A stretch of DNA of 64,000 nt from Caballeronia pedi (GTDB taxonomy: Bacteria; Pseudomonadota; Gammaproteobacteria; Burkholderiales; Burkholderiaceae). Where the stretch lies: contig NZ_FCOE02000014.1 of the NCBI RefSeq assembly GCF_001544915.2, positions 62,001 through 126,000 on the forward strand. The letters are read 5' to 3'. The notes beneath the pieces were generated by a model, which saw only the letters and a list, made by a program, of their open reading frames with translations, was not told where the DNA came from and did no database searches. This document shows positions 54,635 through 63,879 of this stretch, piece by piece. Each line of letters begins with the position of its first letter. The first letter of the stretch is position 1. Position numbers and translations under genes: made by a program.

Positions 54635-55300
54635 ATGCGTTTGATCCTGTTGGGCGCACCCGGTGCGGGCAAGGGCACCCAGGCAAACTTCATCAAGGAG
54701 AAATTCGGCATTCCGCAGATTTCGACCGGCGACATGCTGCGCGCAGCCGTCAAGGCAGGCTCGCCGCTCGGCGTCGAGGCGAAGCGCTACATGGACGCGG
54801 GCGAGCTGGTGCCGGATTCGCTCATCATCAATCTCGTGAAGGAACGTCTGCAGGCGGACGACTGCAAGAACGGCTATCTGTTCGACGGCTTCCCGCGCAC
54901 GCTGCCGCAAGCCGAAGCCATGAAGGACGCGGGCGTTGCGATCGACTACGTGCTCGAGATCGATGTTCCCTTCGACGAGATCATCACCCGCATGAGCGGC
55001 CGTCGCGTGCATGCGGCATCGGGTCGCACGTATCACGTCAAGTTCAATCCGCCGAAGGTCGACATGACCGACGACGTCACCGGCGAGCCGCTGATCCAGC
55101 GCGACGACGATAAAGAAGAGACCGTCAAGAAGCGTCTCGAAGTGTATGTCGCGCAGACCAAGCCGCTGATCGCGTACTACAACGACTGGGCGGAGAGCGG
55201 CGACGCACCGAACGGTTTGAAGGCGCCGGCGTATCGCAAGATCGCGGGCACCGGCAGCGTCGATGAAATCCGCACGCGGGTGTTCGACGCGCTGAAGTAA
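54635..55300 (+). CDS. adk: Adenylate kinase
   Basis: A 221-residue enzyme equilibrating ATP + AMP and 2 ADP. It starts MRLILLGAPGAGKGTQ (P-loop), has ISTGDMLRAAVKAGSPLG, the AMP-site FDGFPRTLPQAEAM, and the lid with RRVHAASGRTYHVKFNPPK, without zinc cysteines, as usual in Gram-negatives. GGAGAG precedes the start. It lies 285 bp after kdsB and ends at a terminator, so it is separately transcribed. Confidence 0.97.
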   Translation: MRLILLGAPGAGKGTQANFIKEKFGIPQISTGDMLRAAVKAGSPLGVEAKRYMDAGELVPDSLIINLVKERLQADDCKNGYLFDGFPRTLPQAEAMKDAGVAIDYVLEIDVPFDEIITRMSGRRVHAASGRTYHVKFNPPKVDMTDDVTGEPLIQRDDDKEETVKKRLEVYVAQTKPLIAYYNDWAESGDAPNGLKAPAYRKIAGTGSVDEIRTRVFDALK

Positions 55301-55327
55301 AAGCGCGCTTTCGCCCGGCGTTCGATG

Positions 55328-55356
55328 AAACCCGCTCTCCATGAGCGGGTTTTTTT
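55328..55356 (+). terminator. Terminator after adk
   Basis: Stem AACCCGCTC/GAGCGGGTT with a TCCAT loop, followed by a run of T residues, 28 bp past the adk stop. Confidence 0.9.
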
Positions 55357-55499
55357 ACGCCTGTGAATCCGCATGACCGATGTGCGATTTTGCCCTCACC
55401 GGCTTCGCTACAATCGACGCGTTTCCCACGAGGACGGACATCGGCGCGAGCGGCTTTACCCTGCCCTCGCGCGCACGAATCACATAAAGGAGAAGAAGC

Positions 55500-56258
55500 A
55501 TGGAGATGCAAGGCAATGTTGTTCTGATCACCGGCGGCGCGTCGGGCCTCGGCGAGGCGACCGCGCGGCTCATCGCGGCGCAAGGCGGCAAGGTCGTGAT
55601 CGCCGACATGAACGACACAGCGGGCGAAGCGCTCGCGAAGGAACTGTCCGGCACGTTCGTCAAATGCGATGTGAGTCAGGAAAGCGACGGCCAGCGCGCC
55701 GTCGATGCCGCCTTGACGCTCGGCACGCTGCGCGGGCTCGTGAACTGCGCGGGCATCGCGCCGGCGGCGAAGACGGTCGGACGCGACGGGCCGCACGCGC
55801 TCGATCTGTTCTCGAAGGTGATCTCGGTGAATCTCATCGGCACCTTCAACATGATCCGGCTCGCAGCCAGCGTGATGTCGAAGAACGAAACGAACGATGC
55901 GGGCGAGCGCGGCGTGATCGTGAACACGGCGTCGGTCGCGGCGTATGACGGGCAGATCGGCCAGGCGGCCTATGCGGCGTCGAAGAGCGGCGTCGCGGGC
56001 ATGACGCTGCCGATCGCGCGTGATCTGAGCAAGAGCGGCATCCGCGTGATGACGATCGCACCGGGCCTGTTCGAAACGCCGATGCTGCTCGGCATGCCGA
56101 AGGAAGTGCAGGACGCGCTCGGCGCGATGGTGCCCTTCCCTTCGCGCCTCGGCAAGCCCAATGAATACGCGATGCTCGTCAAGCAGATCTTCGATAACCC
56201 GATGCTCAACGGCGAAGTGATCCGTCTCGACGGCGCGATCCGCATGCAGCCGAAATAA
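55500..56258 (+). CDS. Short-chain dehydrogenase, 3-hydroxyacyl-CoA dehydrogenase type II-like
   Basis: A 252-residue SDR. It has the NAD site ITGGASGLGEATARL, the DMND acidic residue after beta 2, NCAGIAP, the catalytic Ser (NTASVAAYDGQIGQ) and YAASKSGV (YxxxK). The pattern VTGGASGLG...GLFETPMLLGMP matches the HSD17B10/3-hydroxyacyl-CoA dehydrogenase group. Substrate is unproven. AAAGGAG lies 7 bases upstream of the ATG at 55500. It ends just before the convergent SirB1-type gene. Confidence 0.88.
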   Translation: MEMQGNVVLITGGASGLGEATARLIAAQGGKVVIADMNDTAGEALAKELSGTFVKCDVSQESDGQRAVDAALTLGTLRGLVNCAGIAPAAKTVGRDGPHALDLFSKVISVNLIGTFNMIRLAASVMSKNETNDAGERGVIVNTASVAAYDGQIGQAAYAASKSGVAGMTLPIARDLSKSGIRVMTIAPGLFETPMLLGMPKEVQDALGAMVPFPSRLGKPNEYAMLVKQIFDNPMLNGEVIRLDGAIRMQPK

Positions 56259-56284
56259 CGCTACATGCGAAGACGGCGGCTGCT

Positions 56285-57130
56285 TCAGTCGCCGTCGTGT
56301 TGCGTGCGCTGCCGCAGCTCGTGCAACTCGGTTTCGACGACCGTCGCGTCGTCGGCGTCCGGACGGAGCTCGATGTAACGCTGCAAGTCCTCCAGCGCCG
56401 GCCGCAGATAATCGAGCCGCGCATACGCGAAGCCGCGATCGCGCACTTCCTCGATGCTGTTCGGCAGCGCAATCACGAGCCGCTGCTGAACCGCGAGCAG
56501 ACGCTGCCAGCGCTCGGTCTGCAAGTAGATGCCTTTCAGGTTGCGCAACATGCGCGCGACGATCTCGCGCCGCGTCGCGGGCTGCAACAGCACGCGCAAC
56601 GCGCTGCCGATCGATTCGCCCACGCGCTGCACATACGGCTCCAGCATCTCGACCATCTGCGCTTCGGAGAGCGTCTGGCCGGTGGTCGGATCGAGCATCA
56701 GATCCTGGCCGGGCGTCGCGACGCGCAACAGGAAATGCCCCGGAAACGACACGCCGCGCGCCGGCACGCCGAGCTGTTCGGCCATTTCCAGATAGATCAC
56801 CGCAAGCGAGATTGGGATGCCGCGCCGACGCCGCAACACGACGTTCAAATGGCTATTGTCCGGATCGTAGTAGTCGTTGAGGTTGCTGGAGAAACCCAGC
56901 TCGCGGAAGAAGTAACGATTGAGCGCATCGACTTTCTGCTTCACGTCCGCGTCGTCGGGCATGCGGCGGCGGGCGCGCACGACGAGCTCGTCGATCTCGG
57001 CGAGCGCCGCCTGCATGTCGACATCGGGATAGGCGTCCTGCGCGAGCGACAAGGCCGCTTCCGTGAGCGGAAGGCTCTCGTCGTCCGCCATCAGTGAAGT
57101 GAAGTAATCGAGGATACGCGTCGTCGTCAT
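56285..57130 (-). CDS. SirB1 family protein (transglutaminase-like/TPR)
   Basis: A 281-residue protein. The N-terminal part has the SirB1 transglutaminase-like pattern (LNRYFFRELGFSSNLNDYYDPDNSHLNVVLRRRRGIPISLAVIYLEMAEQLG, then GVSFPGHFLLR). The C-terminal part has a TPR-like repeat (LLAVQQRLVIALP, FAYARLDYLRPALEDLQRYIELRPDA). The reaction is not established. The ATG at 57130 overlaps the murJ stop by one base, so it is translated directly after murJ. Confidence 0.9.
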   Translation of the reverse strand: MTTTRILDYFTSLMADDESLPLTEAALSLAQDAYPDVDMQAALAEIDELVVRARRRMPDDADVKQKVDALNRYFFRELGFSSNLNDYYDPDNSHLNVVLRRRRGIPISLAVIYLEMAEQLGVPARGVSFPGHFLLRVATPGQDLMLDPTTGQTLSEAQMVEMLEPYVQRVGESIGSALRVLLQPATRREIVARMLRNLKGIYLQTERWQRLLAVQQRLVIALPNSIEEVRDRGFAYARLDYLRPALEDLQRYIELRPDADDATVVETELHELRQRTQHDGD

Positions 57131-58680
57131 CAAAGCGTGCGTCTCTTGAAATAGGCGTATTTGAAGCCCATCGCGGACAGAATACCGAAATATAGCGCGG
57201 CGAACACGACGAGACTTGCACCGAGCAGCGCCACGCGCAGCAACGGCGTCGCGCGCATGGCGATCCAGTCGAAGTTGATCGCAACCCAATGCATCGTGCC
57301 CGCAAGAATCAGGCACGCGCCGACGAGTTGCGCGAAAAAGCGCAGCCAGCCCGCCGACGGCCGATAGATCTTGCGGCGGCGCAGGCCCAGGAACAGCAGT
57401 CCCGCGTTGGCGAGGGCGCCGAGGCCGATCGACAGCGTCAGACCCGCATGCGAGAAGATCGGCACGAAGACATAGTTGCTCACCTGCGTCATGACGAGCA
57501 CGAACACGGCGATCTTCACCGGCGTCTTGATGTCCTGCTTCGCGTAGAAACCGGGCGCGAGAATCTTGATGAGGATCAGACCGATCAGCCCGATGCCGTA
57601 GGCCGCAAGCGCGCGGCTTACCATCACGACGGAATGGTTGTCGAACTTGCCGTAGTGAAAGAGCGTCGCGGTGAGCGGCTCGGCGAAGAAGAAGAGCGCG
57701 ATCGCGCTGGGCGCGGCCAGCAGGAACGTGATGCGCAGGCCCCAGTCGAGCAGCGCGGAGTATTCGTCGTTGTCGGCGTCGACGTGCGCTTTCGAGAGGC
57801 TCGGCAAGAGGATCGTGCCGAGCGCCGCGCCCAGCAGCGCGGTGGGGAATTCCATGAGCCGGTCGGCGTAGTTGATCCACGACACCGCGCCCGCCCCGAT
57901 ATTCGACGCGATATTCGTGTTGATGATGAGGCTCAGTTGTCCGACCGACACCGCGAAGGTCGCGGGCACCATTTTCAGGAGCACGCGCTTCACGCCCGGA
58001 TGCGCGAGCGCGCGCCGGAAGTTCAGGCCGATCTTCGGCACCATGTCGATCTTCTTCAGCCCCGGCAACTGCACGAGCAATTGCAGGATGCCGCCCGCGA
58101 TCACCGCATAGGCGAGCGCGTAGACCGGCACCTTCAGGTGAGGCGCGACGAACACCGCCGCGAAGATGAACGCCACGTTCAGCAGCACCGGCGCGAACGC
58201 GGGCAGCGAAAACTGCTTGTACGTATTGAGCACGCCGGAGGCGAGCGTGGTCATCGAGATGAAGACGATGTACGGAAACATGATGCGCGTCATCTCGACG
58301 GCGAGGCCGTACGCGGCCCCTTCGTGCGAGAGACCCGACGCCACCGCGTACACCACCCAGCTCGCGCCCGCCATGCCGGCGATCGACAACGCGACGAGGC
58401 ACCAGGTCAGCACCGTCGACATCGCGTCGACGAGCGCCTTGGTCGGATCGTGACCCTTGCTGTTCTTGAACTCGGCGAGGATCGGCACGAACGCCTGCGC
58501 GAATGCCCCTTCCGCGGACAGCCGCCGCAGCAGGTTGGGAATCCGGAACGCGACGTAAAACGCGTCGGTATAGATACTGGCGCCAAAGGCTCGGGCGATC
58601 AGCGTTTCGCGGATCAGGCCGGTCACGCGGGACAGCAGCGTGAAGCCGCTGACCGTCAGGAGGGCTCGGAATAGATTCAT
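57130..58680 (-). CDS. murJ: Lipid II flippase MurJ
   Basis: A 516-residue inner-membrane protein with about 14 helices that moves lipid II across the membrane for peptidoglycan. It starts MNLFRALLTVSGFTLLSRVTGLIRE, followed by AFGASIYTDAFYVAFRIPNLLRRLSAEGAF, the family signature. Other conserved stretches are NTNIASNIGAGAVSWINYADRLMEFP and LASGVLNTYKQF. It is divergent from rpsT with a 389-bp gap. Confidence 0.96.
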   Translation of the reverse strand: MNLFRALLTVSGFTLLSRVTGLIRETLIARAFGASIYTDAFYVAFRIPNLLRRLSAEGAFAQAFVPILAEFKNSKGHDPTKALVDAMSTVLTWCLVALSIAGMAGASWVVYAVASGLSHEGAAYGLAVEMTRIMFPYIVFISMTTLASGVLNTYKQFSLPAFAPVLLNVAFIFAAVFVAPHLKVPVYALAYAVIAGGILQLLVQLPGLKKIDMVPKIGLNFRRALAHPGVKRVLLKMVPATFAVSVGQLSLIINTNIASNIGAGAVSWINYADRLMEFPTALLGAALGTILLPSLSKAHVDADNDEYSALLDWGLRITFLLAAPSAIALFFFAEPLTATLFHYGKFDNHSVVMVSRALAAYGIGLIGLILIKILAPGFYAKQDIKTPVKIAVFVLVMTQVSNYVFVPIFSHAGLTLSIGLGALANAGLLFLGLRRRKIYRPSAGWLRFFAQLVGACLILAGTMHWVAINFDWIAMRATPLLRVALLGASLVVFAALYFGILSAMGFKYAYFKRRTL

Positions 58681-59069
58681 GGGGCGCTTATTATACGGGG
58701 CGCCCGCAACCCGCCCACCAGACTCGGCTTATTGCTGGCGGGCAATACCGCAAGATTGACCGATCGCATCGATCGGGCTCGCGTGAGGGCGGCGGACCGG
58801 CTCGATCCACGTCGCGCTTGTCACGTCTCATATTCCGTTGCTATAATCGCGGGTTTCGAAGCTCCAAAATTGTTTGGATTGAGCAGCTTCACGTCTTTTC
58901 CGGCTCTGGCCGGCGATGTTACAGAGGTTCTCGGGCAATCGTTCCCGGGATTTCAGATCAAAGGCAGCGCGCACCGATCACCGCTTCCGGCCCCTGGCTG
59001 GACAGCCAAGTGAAGCCCGCTCCGGACAAGTGACAGCAGAATCAGCTGAAACAGGAAAAAGGAACCGTC
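58681..59069. other. 389-bp intergenic region, murJ / rpsT
   Basis: It holds the rpsT promoter at 58818-58847 and a transcribed leader of roughly 215 bases before rpsT. The leader has inverted segments around 58858-58891 but I cannot define a riboswitch. The murJ promoter was not located. Confidence 0.55.
58818..58847 (+). promoter_or_regulatory. Promoter of rpsT
   Basis: TTGTCA (58818-58823), 18-base spacer and an extended -10, TGC-TATAAT (hexamer 58842-58847). It is the strongest plus-strand promoter seen in the gap, placing transcription start near 58854. Confidence 0.75.
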
Positions 59070-59348
59070 ATGGCAAATACCGCACAAGCTCGCAAGCGCG
59101 CCCGTCAGGCCGCCAAGGCCAACTCGCACAACTCGGCGCTGCGCTCGAAGTTCCGCACGGCCATCAAGGCAGTTCGCAAGGCTATCGAAGCCGGCGATCA
59201 GACCAAGGCCGCCGAAGTGTTCAAGTCGTCGGTCAAGACGATGGACATCATCGCGGACAAGAAGATCATCCACAAGAACAAGGCCGCTCGTCACAAGAGC
59301 CGCCTGGCTGCAGCCATCAAGGGCCTGCAAGCCCCCGCTGCCCAGTAA
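59070..59348 (+). CDS. rpsT: 30S ribosomal protein S20
   Basis: A 92-residue basic ribosomal protein. It starts MANTAQARKRARQAAKANSHN and continues LRSKFRTAIKAVRKAIEAGD and IIHKNKAARHKSRLAAAI, the S20 pattern. AGGAAAAAGGAACC lies before the ATG at 59070. It is monocistronic, with its own promoter and a terminator. E. coli S20 represses its own translation, and a long leader fits this. Confidence 0.97.
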   Translation: MANTAQARKRARQAAKANSHNSALRSKFRTAIKAVRKAIEAGDQTKAAEVFKSSVKTMDIIADKKIIHKNKAARHKSRLAAAIKGLQAPAAQ

Positions 59349-59453
59349 TTCCGGCTCGCTTCCGGCGGGCGCACAACGGTTTTCGCGAATTTCGCGAGGT
59401 TTCACAATCGGTGCGTTCGTCGAAGCAGCTTCCTGTTTCCGCTGCGCAGTAAC

Positions 59454-59481
59454 GAAAAAGCCCGCTTCGGCGGGCTTTTTT
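59454..59481. terminator. Bidirectional terminator, rpsT / DUF3579 gene
   Basis: Stem AAAGCCCGC/GCGGGCTTT with a TTCG tetraloop, flanked by A and T runs. It serves rpsT on the plus strand and the convergent DUF3579 gene on the minus strand. Confidence 0.92.
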
Positions 59482-59506
59482 GCGTCTGGGCTTCCGTGTT
59501 ACAGCG

Positions 59507-59842
59507 TCAACCCTGCTGCTGGGTCTGCGTGCCGTGATGCGGCGGCAGCTCGCACGCCTCGGTCACGAGGAGATCGTTGTCCTTCGCGAAGTTGAGCACG
59601 AAATCGAAGGCCATCGGCTCGATGTCGCGCAGGCGCGAATCGACGATCACGACCTTGATATCGCCGATCATGGTCGGACGCACGTAGATGGAGTATTGCA
59701 GGCGGGCGTTCGGCCCTCTCGCCTTGGGTCCGAAACCCGACATCACGCCGCACAGGCGCTCGGACCAGTCGCTCGGCCGAAACTTCCTTCCGCTCTTGGT
59801 GATGCCTTGTATGAAGTATTCGGTAGAGGATGATTCAGCCAT
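59507..59842 (-). CDS. DUF3579 domain protein
   Basis: A 111-residue protein. It starts MAESSSTEYFIQGITKSGRKFRPSDWSERLCGVMSGFG and continues IYVRPTMIGDIKVVIVDSRL and FDFVLNFAKDNDLLV, the pattern of DUF3579 proteins found near argF in betaproteobacteria. Function is unknown. No signal or membrane segment. The ATG at 59842 is inside a longer frame whose upstream portion is not convincing. It is convergent with rpsT. Confidence 0.9.
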   Translation of the reverse strand: MAESSSTEYFIQGITKSGRKFRPSDWSERLCGVMSGFGPKARGPNARLQYSIYVRPTMIGDIKVVIVDSRLRDIEPMAFDFVLNFAKDNDLLVTEACELPPHHGTQTQQQG

Positions 59843-60372
59843 GTAGCAATACCTTTTGACGGCCGGTGACGCGCACCGGGACGCACATGCCTGACACGGG
59901 GAACCGCAGGGCCGGCTCGCGAAAAGTGCCGGGCGGTCTTCGCGCGACGCGATTCTCTGGGAACCGGCCGCGCCCGCGACAGGAATGGCGGACTCGACAG
60001 CACTGGGCAAGCCACCGCGGAATCGGAACGCGCGAAATCACGCCGACCGGATTCTTGCGAACCCTTCGCCGCAGCTGCGCGTGAAACGGTGCTGAGTGTT
60101 GCAGAACTGTTGAAACGAGCGACCGCAATTATACCTTAGCGGCCCCCTCTTGCGCAGCGCACACAGACATCGGGCGCGTCCATCAGGGATTTGCCGAAGC
60201 CGTCGGCCGGGCTTGCGCAGCGCGCATCGCCCTTTCTGCCAGCCTCGTCAAACATCGCAAAATCCTTTATGCTCAAATGCGATACCACCCACGACGGCGG
60301 CGTCGTCCGGCCCTGACCCAGCGCGCGTGAGCGCAGCAAAGCGGCCGGTTCGAAGCCGCCGCTTGCGTTTTC
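59843..60372. other. 530-bp intergenic region, DUF3579 gene / argF
   Basis: A minus-strand TATAAT at 60133-60128 is a possible -10 for the DUF3579 gene without a good -35 box. A weak plus-strand pair (TCGTCA, 17 bases, TATGCT) near 60246-60275 might serve argF. No ARG box was recognised and no small gene is convincing. Confidence 0.45.
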
Positions 60373-61302
60373 ATGACCGCCAAGAAAATTCGCCACTATC
60401 TTCAGTTCAAGGATTTTTCGCTCGACGACTACGAGTACGTGCTCGAACGCGCGCGCATCCTGAAGCGCAAGTTCAAGAACTACGAGACCTATCATCCGCT
60501 GCACGACCGCACGCTCGCGATGATCTTCGAGAAGAGTTCGACGCGCACGCGTCTCTCGTTCGAAGCGGGCATCTTCCAGCTCGGCGGCCACGCGGTGTTC
60601 ATGAACACGCGCGACACGCAGCTCGGACGCGGCGAGCCGATCGAGGATTCGGCACAGGTCATCTCGCGCATGGTCGACATCATCATGATCCGCACGTTCG
60701 GTCAGGACATCATCGAGCGCTTCGCGGAAAGCTCGCGCGTGCCGGTGATCAACGGGCTGACCAACGAATATCACCCGTGTCAGGTGCTCGCGGACATCTT
60801 CACGTTCTACGAGCATCGCGGGCCGATTCACGGCAAGACCGTCGCGTGGGTCGGTGACGCGAACAACATGCTCTACACGTGGATTGAAGCCGCGCAGATC
60901 CTCGGCTTCAAGTTGCGCCTGTCGACGCCGCTCGGCTACAAGCTCGATCCCGCGCTCGTTTCCGAAGACAGCAAGCCGTTCTTCGAAGAGTTCGACGATC
61001 CGAACGACGCCTGCACGGGCGCCGATCTCGTCACGACGGACGTCTGGACCAGCATGGGTTACGAAGCCGAGAACGAAGCGCGCATGAAGGCGTTCGCGGA
61101 CTATTGCGTCGATACCGAAATGATGGCGCGCGCGAATCCCGACGCGCTTTTCATGCACTGCCTGCCCGCGCATCGCGGCGAGGAAGTGAGCGCGGACGTG
61201 ATCGACGGTCCGCAGAGCGTGGTCTGGGACGAGGCGGAGAACCGTCTGCATGTCCAGAAGGCGCTGATGGAGTATCTCCTGCTCGGCAAGCTGAATCACT
61301 GA
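60373..61302 (+). CDS. argF: Ornithine carbamoyltransferase
   Basis: A 309-residue enzyme making citrulline from ornithine and carbamoyl phosphate. Motifs: the carbamoyl-phosphate site EKSSTRTRLSFE, HPCQVLADI, the ornithine loop DVWTSMGYE and MHCLPAHRGEEV. It opens MTAKKIRHYLQFKDFSLDDYEYVL. argG follows 163 bp downstream; together they do the last arginine steps before argH. Confidence 0.97.
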   Translation: MTAKKIRHYLQFKDFSLDDYEYVLERARILKRKFKNYETYHPLHDRTLAMIFEKSSTRTRLSFEAGIFQLGGHAVFMNTRDTQLGRGEPIEDSAQVISRMVDIIMIRTFGQDIIERFAESSRVPVINGLTNEYHPCQVLADIFTFYEHRGPIHGKTVAWVGDANNMLYTWIEAAQILGFKLRLSTPLGYKLDPALVSEDSKPFFEEFDDPNDACTGADLVTTDVWTSMGYEAENEARMKAFADYCVDTEMMARANPDALFMHCLPAHRGEEVSADVIDGPQSVVWDEAENRLHVQKALMEYLLLGKLNH

Positions 61303-61465
61303 GCAAATCGGCGCTGCCGACGCGCCGCGCATCCCAAATTTACGGAAGCGCGGCGATTTGATGTCAAAATAGTGGTTTTTCCGCGCTCTTCATGCCCGTC
61401 GCGCGCCAGGCGGACGCGAAGCGGCGCACAACCGCCGCACCGGCTTTTCAGCACACGAGTTCACC

Positions 61466-62695
61466 ATGAGCGATATCAAGAAAGTCGTGCTCGCCTATTC
61501 GGGCGGTCTCGACACCTCCGTCATCCTGAAATGGTTGCAGGACAACTACGACGCCGAAGTCGTGACCTTCACGGCCGACATCGGCCAGGGCGAGGAACTG
61601 GAGCCCGCGCGCAAGAAGGCGCTCCAGCTCGGCATCAAGCAGGACAACATCTTCATCGAAGACCTGCGTGAGGAGTTCGTCCGCGATTTCGTGTTCCCGA
61701 TGTTCCGCGCGAACACCATCTACGAAGGCGAGTATCTGCTCGGCACGTCGATCGCGCGTCCGCTGATCGCGAAACGCCAGATCGAGATCGCGCGCGCGGC
61801 TGGCGCGCAGGCCGTCTCGCACGGCGCGACCGGCAAGGGCAACGATCAGGTCCGCTTCGAGCTCGGCTATTACTCGCTCGAACCGGGCATCAAGGTGATC
61901 GCGCCGTGGCGCGAATGGGACCTGCTCTCGCGCGAAAAGCTGCTCGCGTATGCGGAAAAGGCCGGCATTCCGATCGAAATGAAGCACAAGCAAGGCGGCG
62001 CGCCCTACTCGATGGACGCGAACCTGCTGCACATCTCGTTCGAAGGCCGCCATCTGGAAGACCCGAAGGCCGAGGCCGAAGCCGACATGTGGCGCTGGAC
62101 CGTATCGCCGGAAGAAGCGCCGGATCAGGCCGAGTACCTCGATATCGAATTCGAGAAGGGCGACCCGGTCGCGCTGAACGGCAAGCGCCTGTCGCCCGCC
62201 GAGATGCTGACCGAGCTGAACCGTCTCGGCGGCAAGCACGGCATCGGCCGTCTGGATCTGGTCGAGAACCGCTACGTCGGCATGAAGTCGCGCGGCTGCT
62301 ATGAAACGCCGGGCGGCACGATCATGCTGAAGGCGCATCGCGGCATCGAGTCGATCACGCTCGACCGCGAAGTGGCGCACCTGAAGGACGATCTGATGCC
62401 GCGTTACGCATCGCTGATCTACAACGGCTACTGGTGGAGCCCGGAGCGCCGCGCGCTGCAGGTGCTGATCGACCACACGCAGGAGAAGGTCAACGGCTGG
62501 ACGCGCGTGAAGCTCTACAAGGGCAGCGTGTCGGTCGTCGCGCGCGATTCGAAGGAAACGCTGTTCGACAAGACCATCGCGACCTTCGACGACGACGGCG
62601 GCGCCTACGACCAGGCCGACGCCGGCGGCTTCATCAAGCTGAACGCGTTGCGCATGCGTATCGCGGAGAATGCGCGCCGCAAGCGCGGAGCGTAA
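61466..62695 (+). CDS. argG: Argininosuccinate synthase
   Basis: A 409-residue enzyme joining citrulline and aspartate with ATP. It has the PP-loop VVLAYSGGLDTSV, then GTSIARPLIAKRQIEIA and HGATGKGNDQVRFE. GRLDLVENRYVGMKSRGCYETPGG and EGEYLLGTS confirm it. The short form (about 400 residues) is typical. A terminator lies 19 bp downstream. Its upstream gap from argF may hold an extra promoter, which I could not define. Confidence 0.97.
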   Translation: MSDIKKVVLAYSGGLDTSVILKWLQDNYDAEVVTFTADIGQGEELEPARKKALQLGIKQDNIFIEDLREEFVRDFVFPMFRANTIYEGEYLLGTSIARPLIAKRQIEIARAAGAQAVSHGATGKGNDQVRFELGYYSLEPGIKVIAPWREWDLLSREKLLAYAEKAGIPIEMKHKQGGAPYSMDANLLHISFEGRHLEDPKAEAEADMWRWTVSPEEAPDQAEYLDIEFEKGDPVALNGKRLSPAEMLTELNRLGGKHGIGRLDLVENRYVGMKSRGCYETPGGTIMLKAHRGIESITLDREVAHLKDDLMPRYASLIYNGYWWSPERRALQVLIDHTQEKVNGWTRVKLYKGSVSVVARDSKETLFDKTIATFDDDGGAYDQADAGGFIKLNALRMRIAENARRKRGA

Positions 62696-62713
62696 TCTCC
62701 CGCTTCAGAAACG

Positions 62714-62750
62714 AAAAACCCGCCGGACTCTGGTTCGGCGGGTTTTTTTC
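62714..62750. terminator. Bidirectional terminator, argG / murB
   Basis: Stem AACCCGCCG/CGGCGGGTT with a 10-base loop, A-run on the left and T7 on the right. It ends argG and, on the other strand, murB. Confidence 0.9.
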
Positions 62751-62763
62751 TGCGCGTCGGAAA

Positions 62764-63780
62764 TCAGAGGCAGACCGGTTCCATCTCCATCTCGACGCCG
62801 AAGCGCGCCAGCACGTCGCGCCTGATGGCTTCGGCCAGTTCGAGCACTTGCGCGCCCGTCGCGCCGCCGCGATTCACGAGCACGAGCGCCTGCCGGTCAT
62901 GCACCGCCGCGCCGCCGATGCTGCGCCCTTTCCAGCCGCATCGGTCGATCAGCCAGCCCGCCGCGAGCTTCGCTTGCCCGTCCGACTGGGGATACGAGAC
63001 CACGCCGGGTTCGCGCGCTTTCAACGCCTCGAACGCCGCCGCGCTCACCACCGGATTCTTGAAGAAGCTGCCCGCGTTGCCGAGCACGGTCCAGTCGGGC
63101 AGTTTGGCGCGCCGCACGGCGACGACCGCATCGAAAATGGCCTGCGCGTCCGGTTTTGCAGCGCCTTCGAGCGCGCGCGCGACATCGGCATACTCGGCGC
63201 GCGGCGTCCACGCCTTCGGCAGCCGGAACACCACCGACGTGATCATGAAGCGCCCGCGCCCTGCCCGCTTGAAAAAACTGTCGCGATAACCGAACGCGCA
63301 GGCGACGCGATCGAACTCCACGCGTTCGCCGGTCGCGAGTTCGACGGCGCTGAGCCGCTCGAAGCGCTCGCCCATTTCGAGCCCGTACGCACCGATGTTC
63401 TGAATCGGCGCGGCGCCGACCGTGCCCGGAATCAGCGCGAGGTTTTCGAGGCCCGGCATGCCCTGTGCGAGCGTCCAGGCAACGAATTCGTGCCAGTTCT
63501 CGCCCGCGCCGGCCTCAACGAGCCATGCGTCGTCCGTTTCGCCGATCACGCTTTTCCCCGCGAGGGCGACGATCAGCGCGACGCCGTCGAAATCGCGCGT
63601 CAGCACGATGTTGCTGCCGCCGCCGAGCACGAGTTGCGGCATGTTCGCGATGCGCGCATCGGTGGCGAGCGCGACGGCCGCATCGACGGATTCGATACGC
63701 AGGGCGTGGCGCGCGCGCACGTCGAAACCGAACGTGTTGTGCGTGAGCAGGGCGTAATCAGAGAGAAGCTGGAGCGACAT
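62764..63780 (-). CDS. murB: UDP-N-acetylenolpyruvoylglucosamine reductase
   Basis: A 338-residue flavoenzyme making UDP-MurNAc for peptidoglycan. It has LVLGGGSNIVL (FAD), GLENLALIPGTVGAAPIQNIGAYG, FGYRDSFFK, the catalytic Ser region LGNAGSFFKNP and a Glu near the C-terminus (EMEMEPVCL). It starts HNTFGFDVRARHA early, the type I pattern. It is divergent from the yajQ-family gene with a 99-bp gap. Confidence 0.97.
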   Translation of the reverse strand: MSLQLLSDYALLTHNTFGFDVRARHALRIESVDAAVALATDARIANMPQLVLGGGSNIVLTRDFDGVALIVALAGKSVIGETDDAWLVEAGAGENWHEFVAWTLAQGMPGLENLALIPGTVGAAPIQNIGAYGLEMGERFERLSAVELATGERVEFDRVACAFGYRDSFFKRAGRGRFMITSVVFRLPKAWTPRAEYADVARALEGAAKPDAQAIFDAVVAVRRAKLPDWTVLGNAGSFFKNPVVSAAAFEALKAREPGVVSYPQSDGQAKLAAGWLIDRCGWKGRSIGGAAVHDRQALVLVNRGGATGAQVLELAEAIRRDVLARFGVEMEMEPVCL

Positions 63781-63879
63781 GAGCGAGGCGCGTCGGTAGA
63801 ATGACGACAGGTCCGTGATTATAGCGATTGCGCGAGCCGCGCCCGACGCGCGCTCGCCTCAATGAAGGAGAATGACAAG

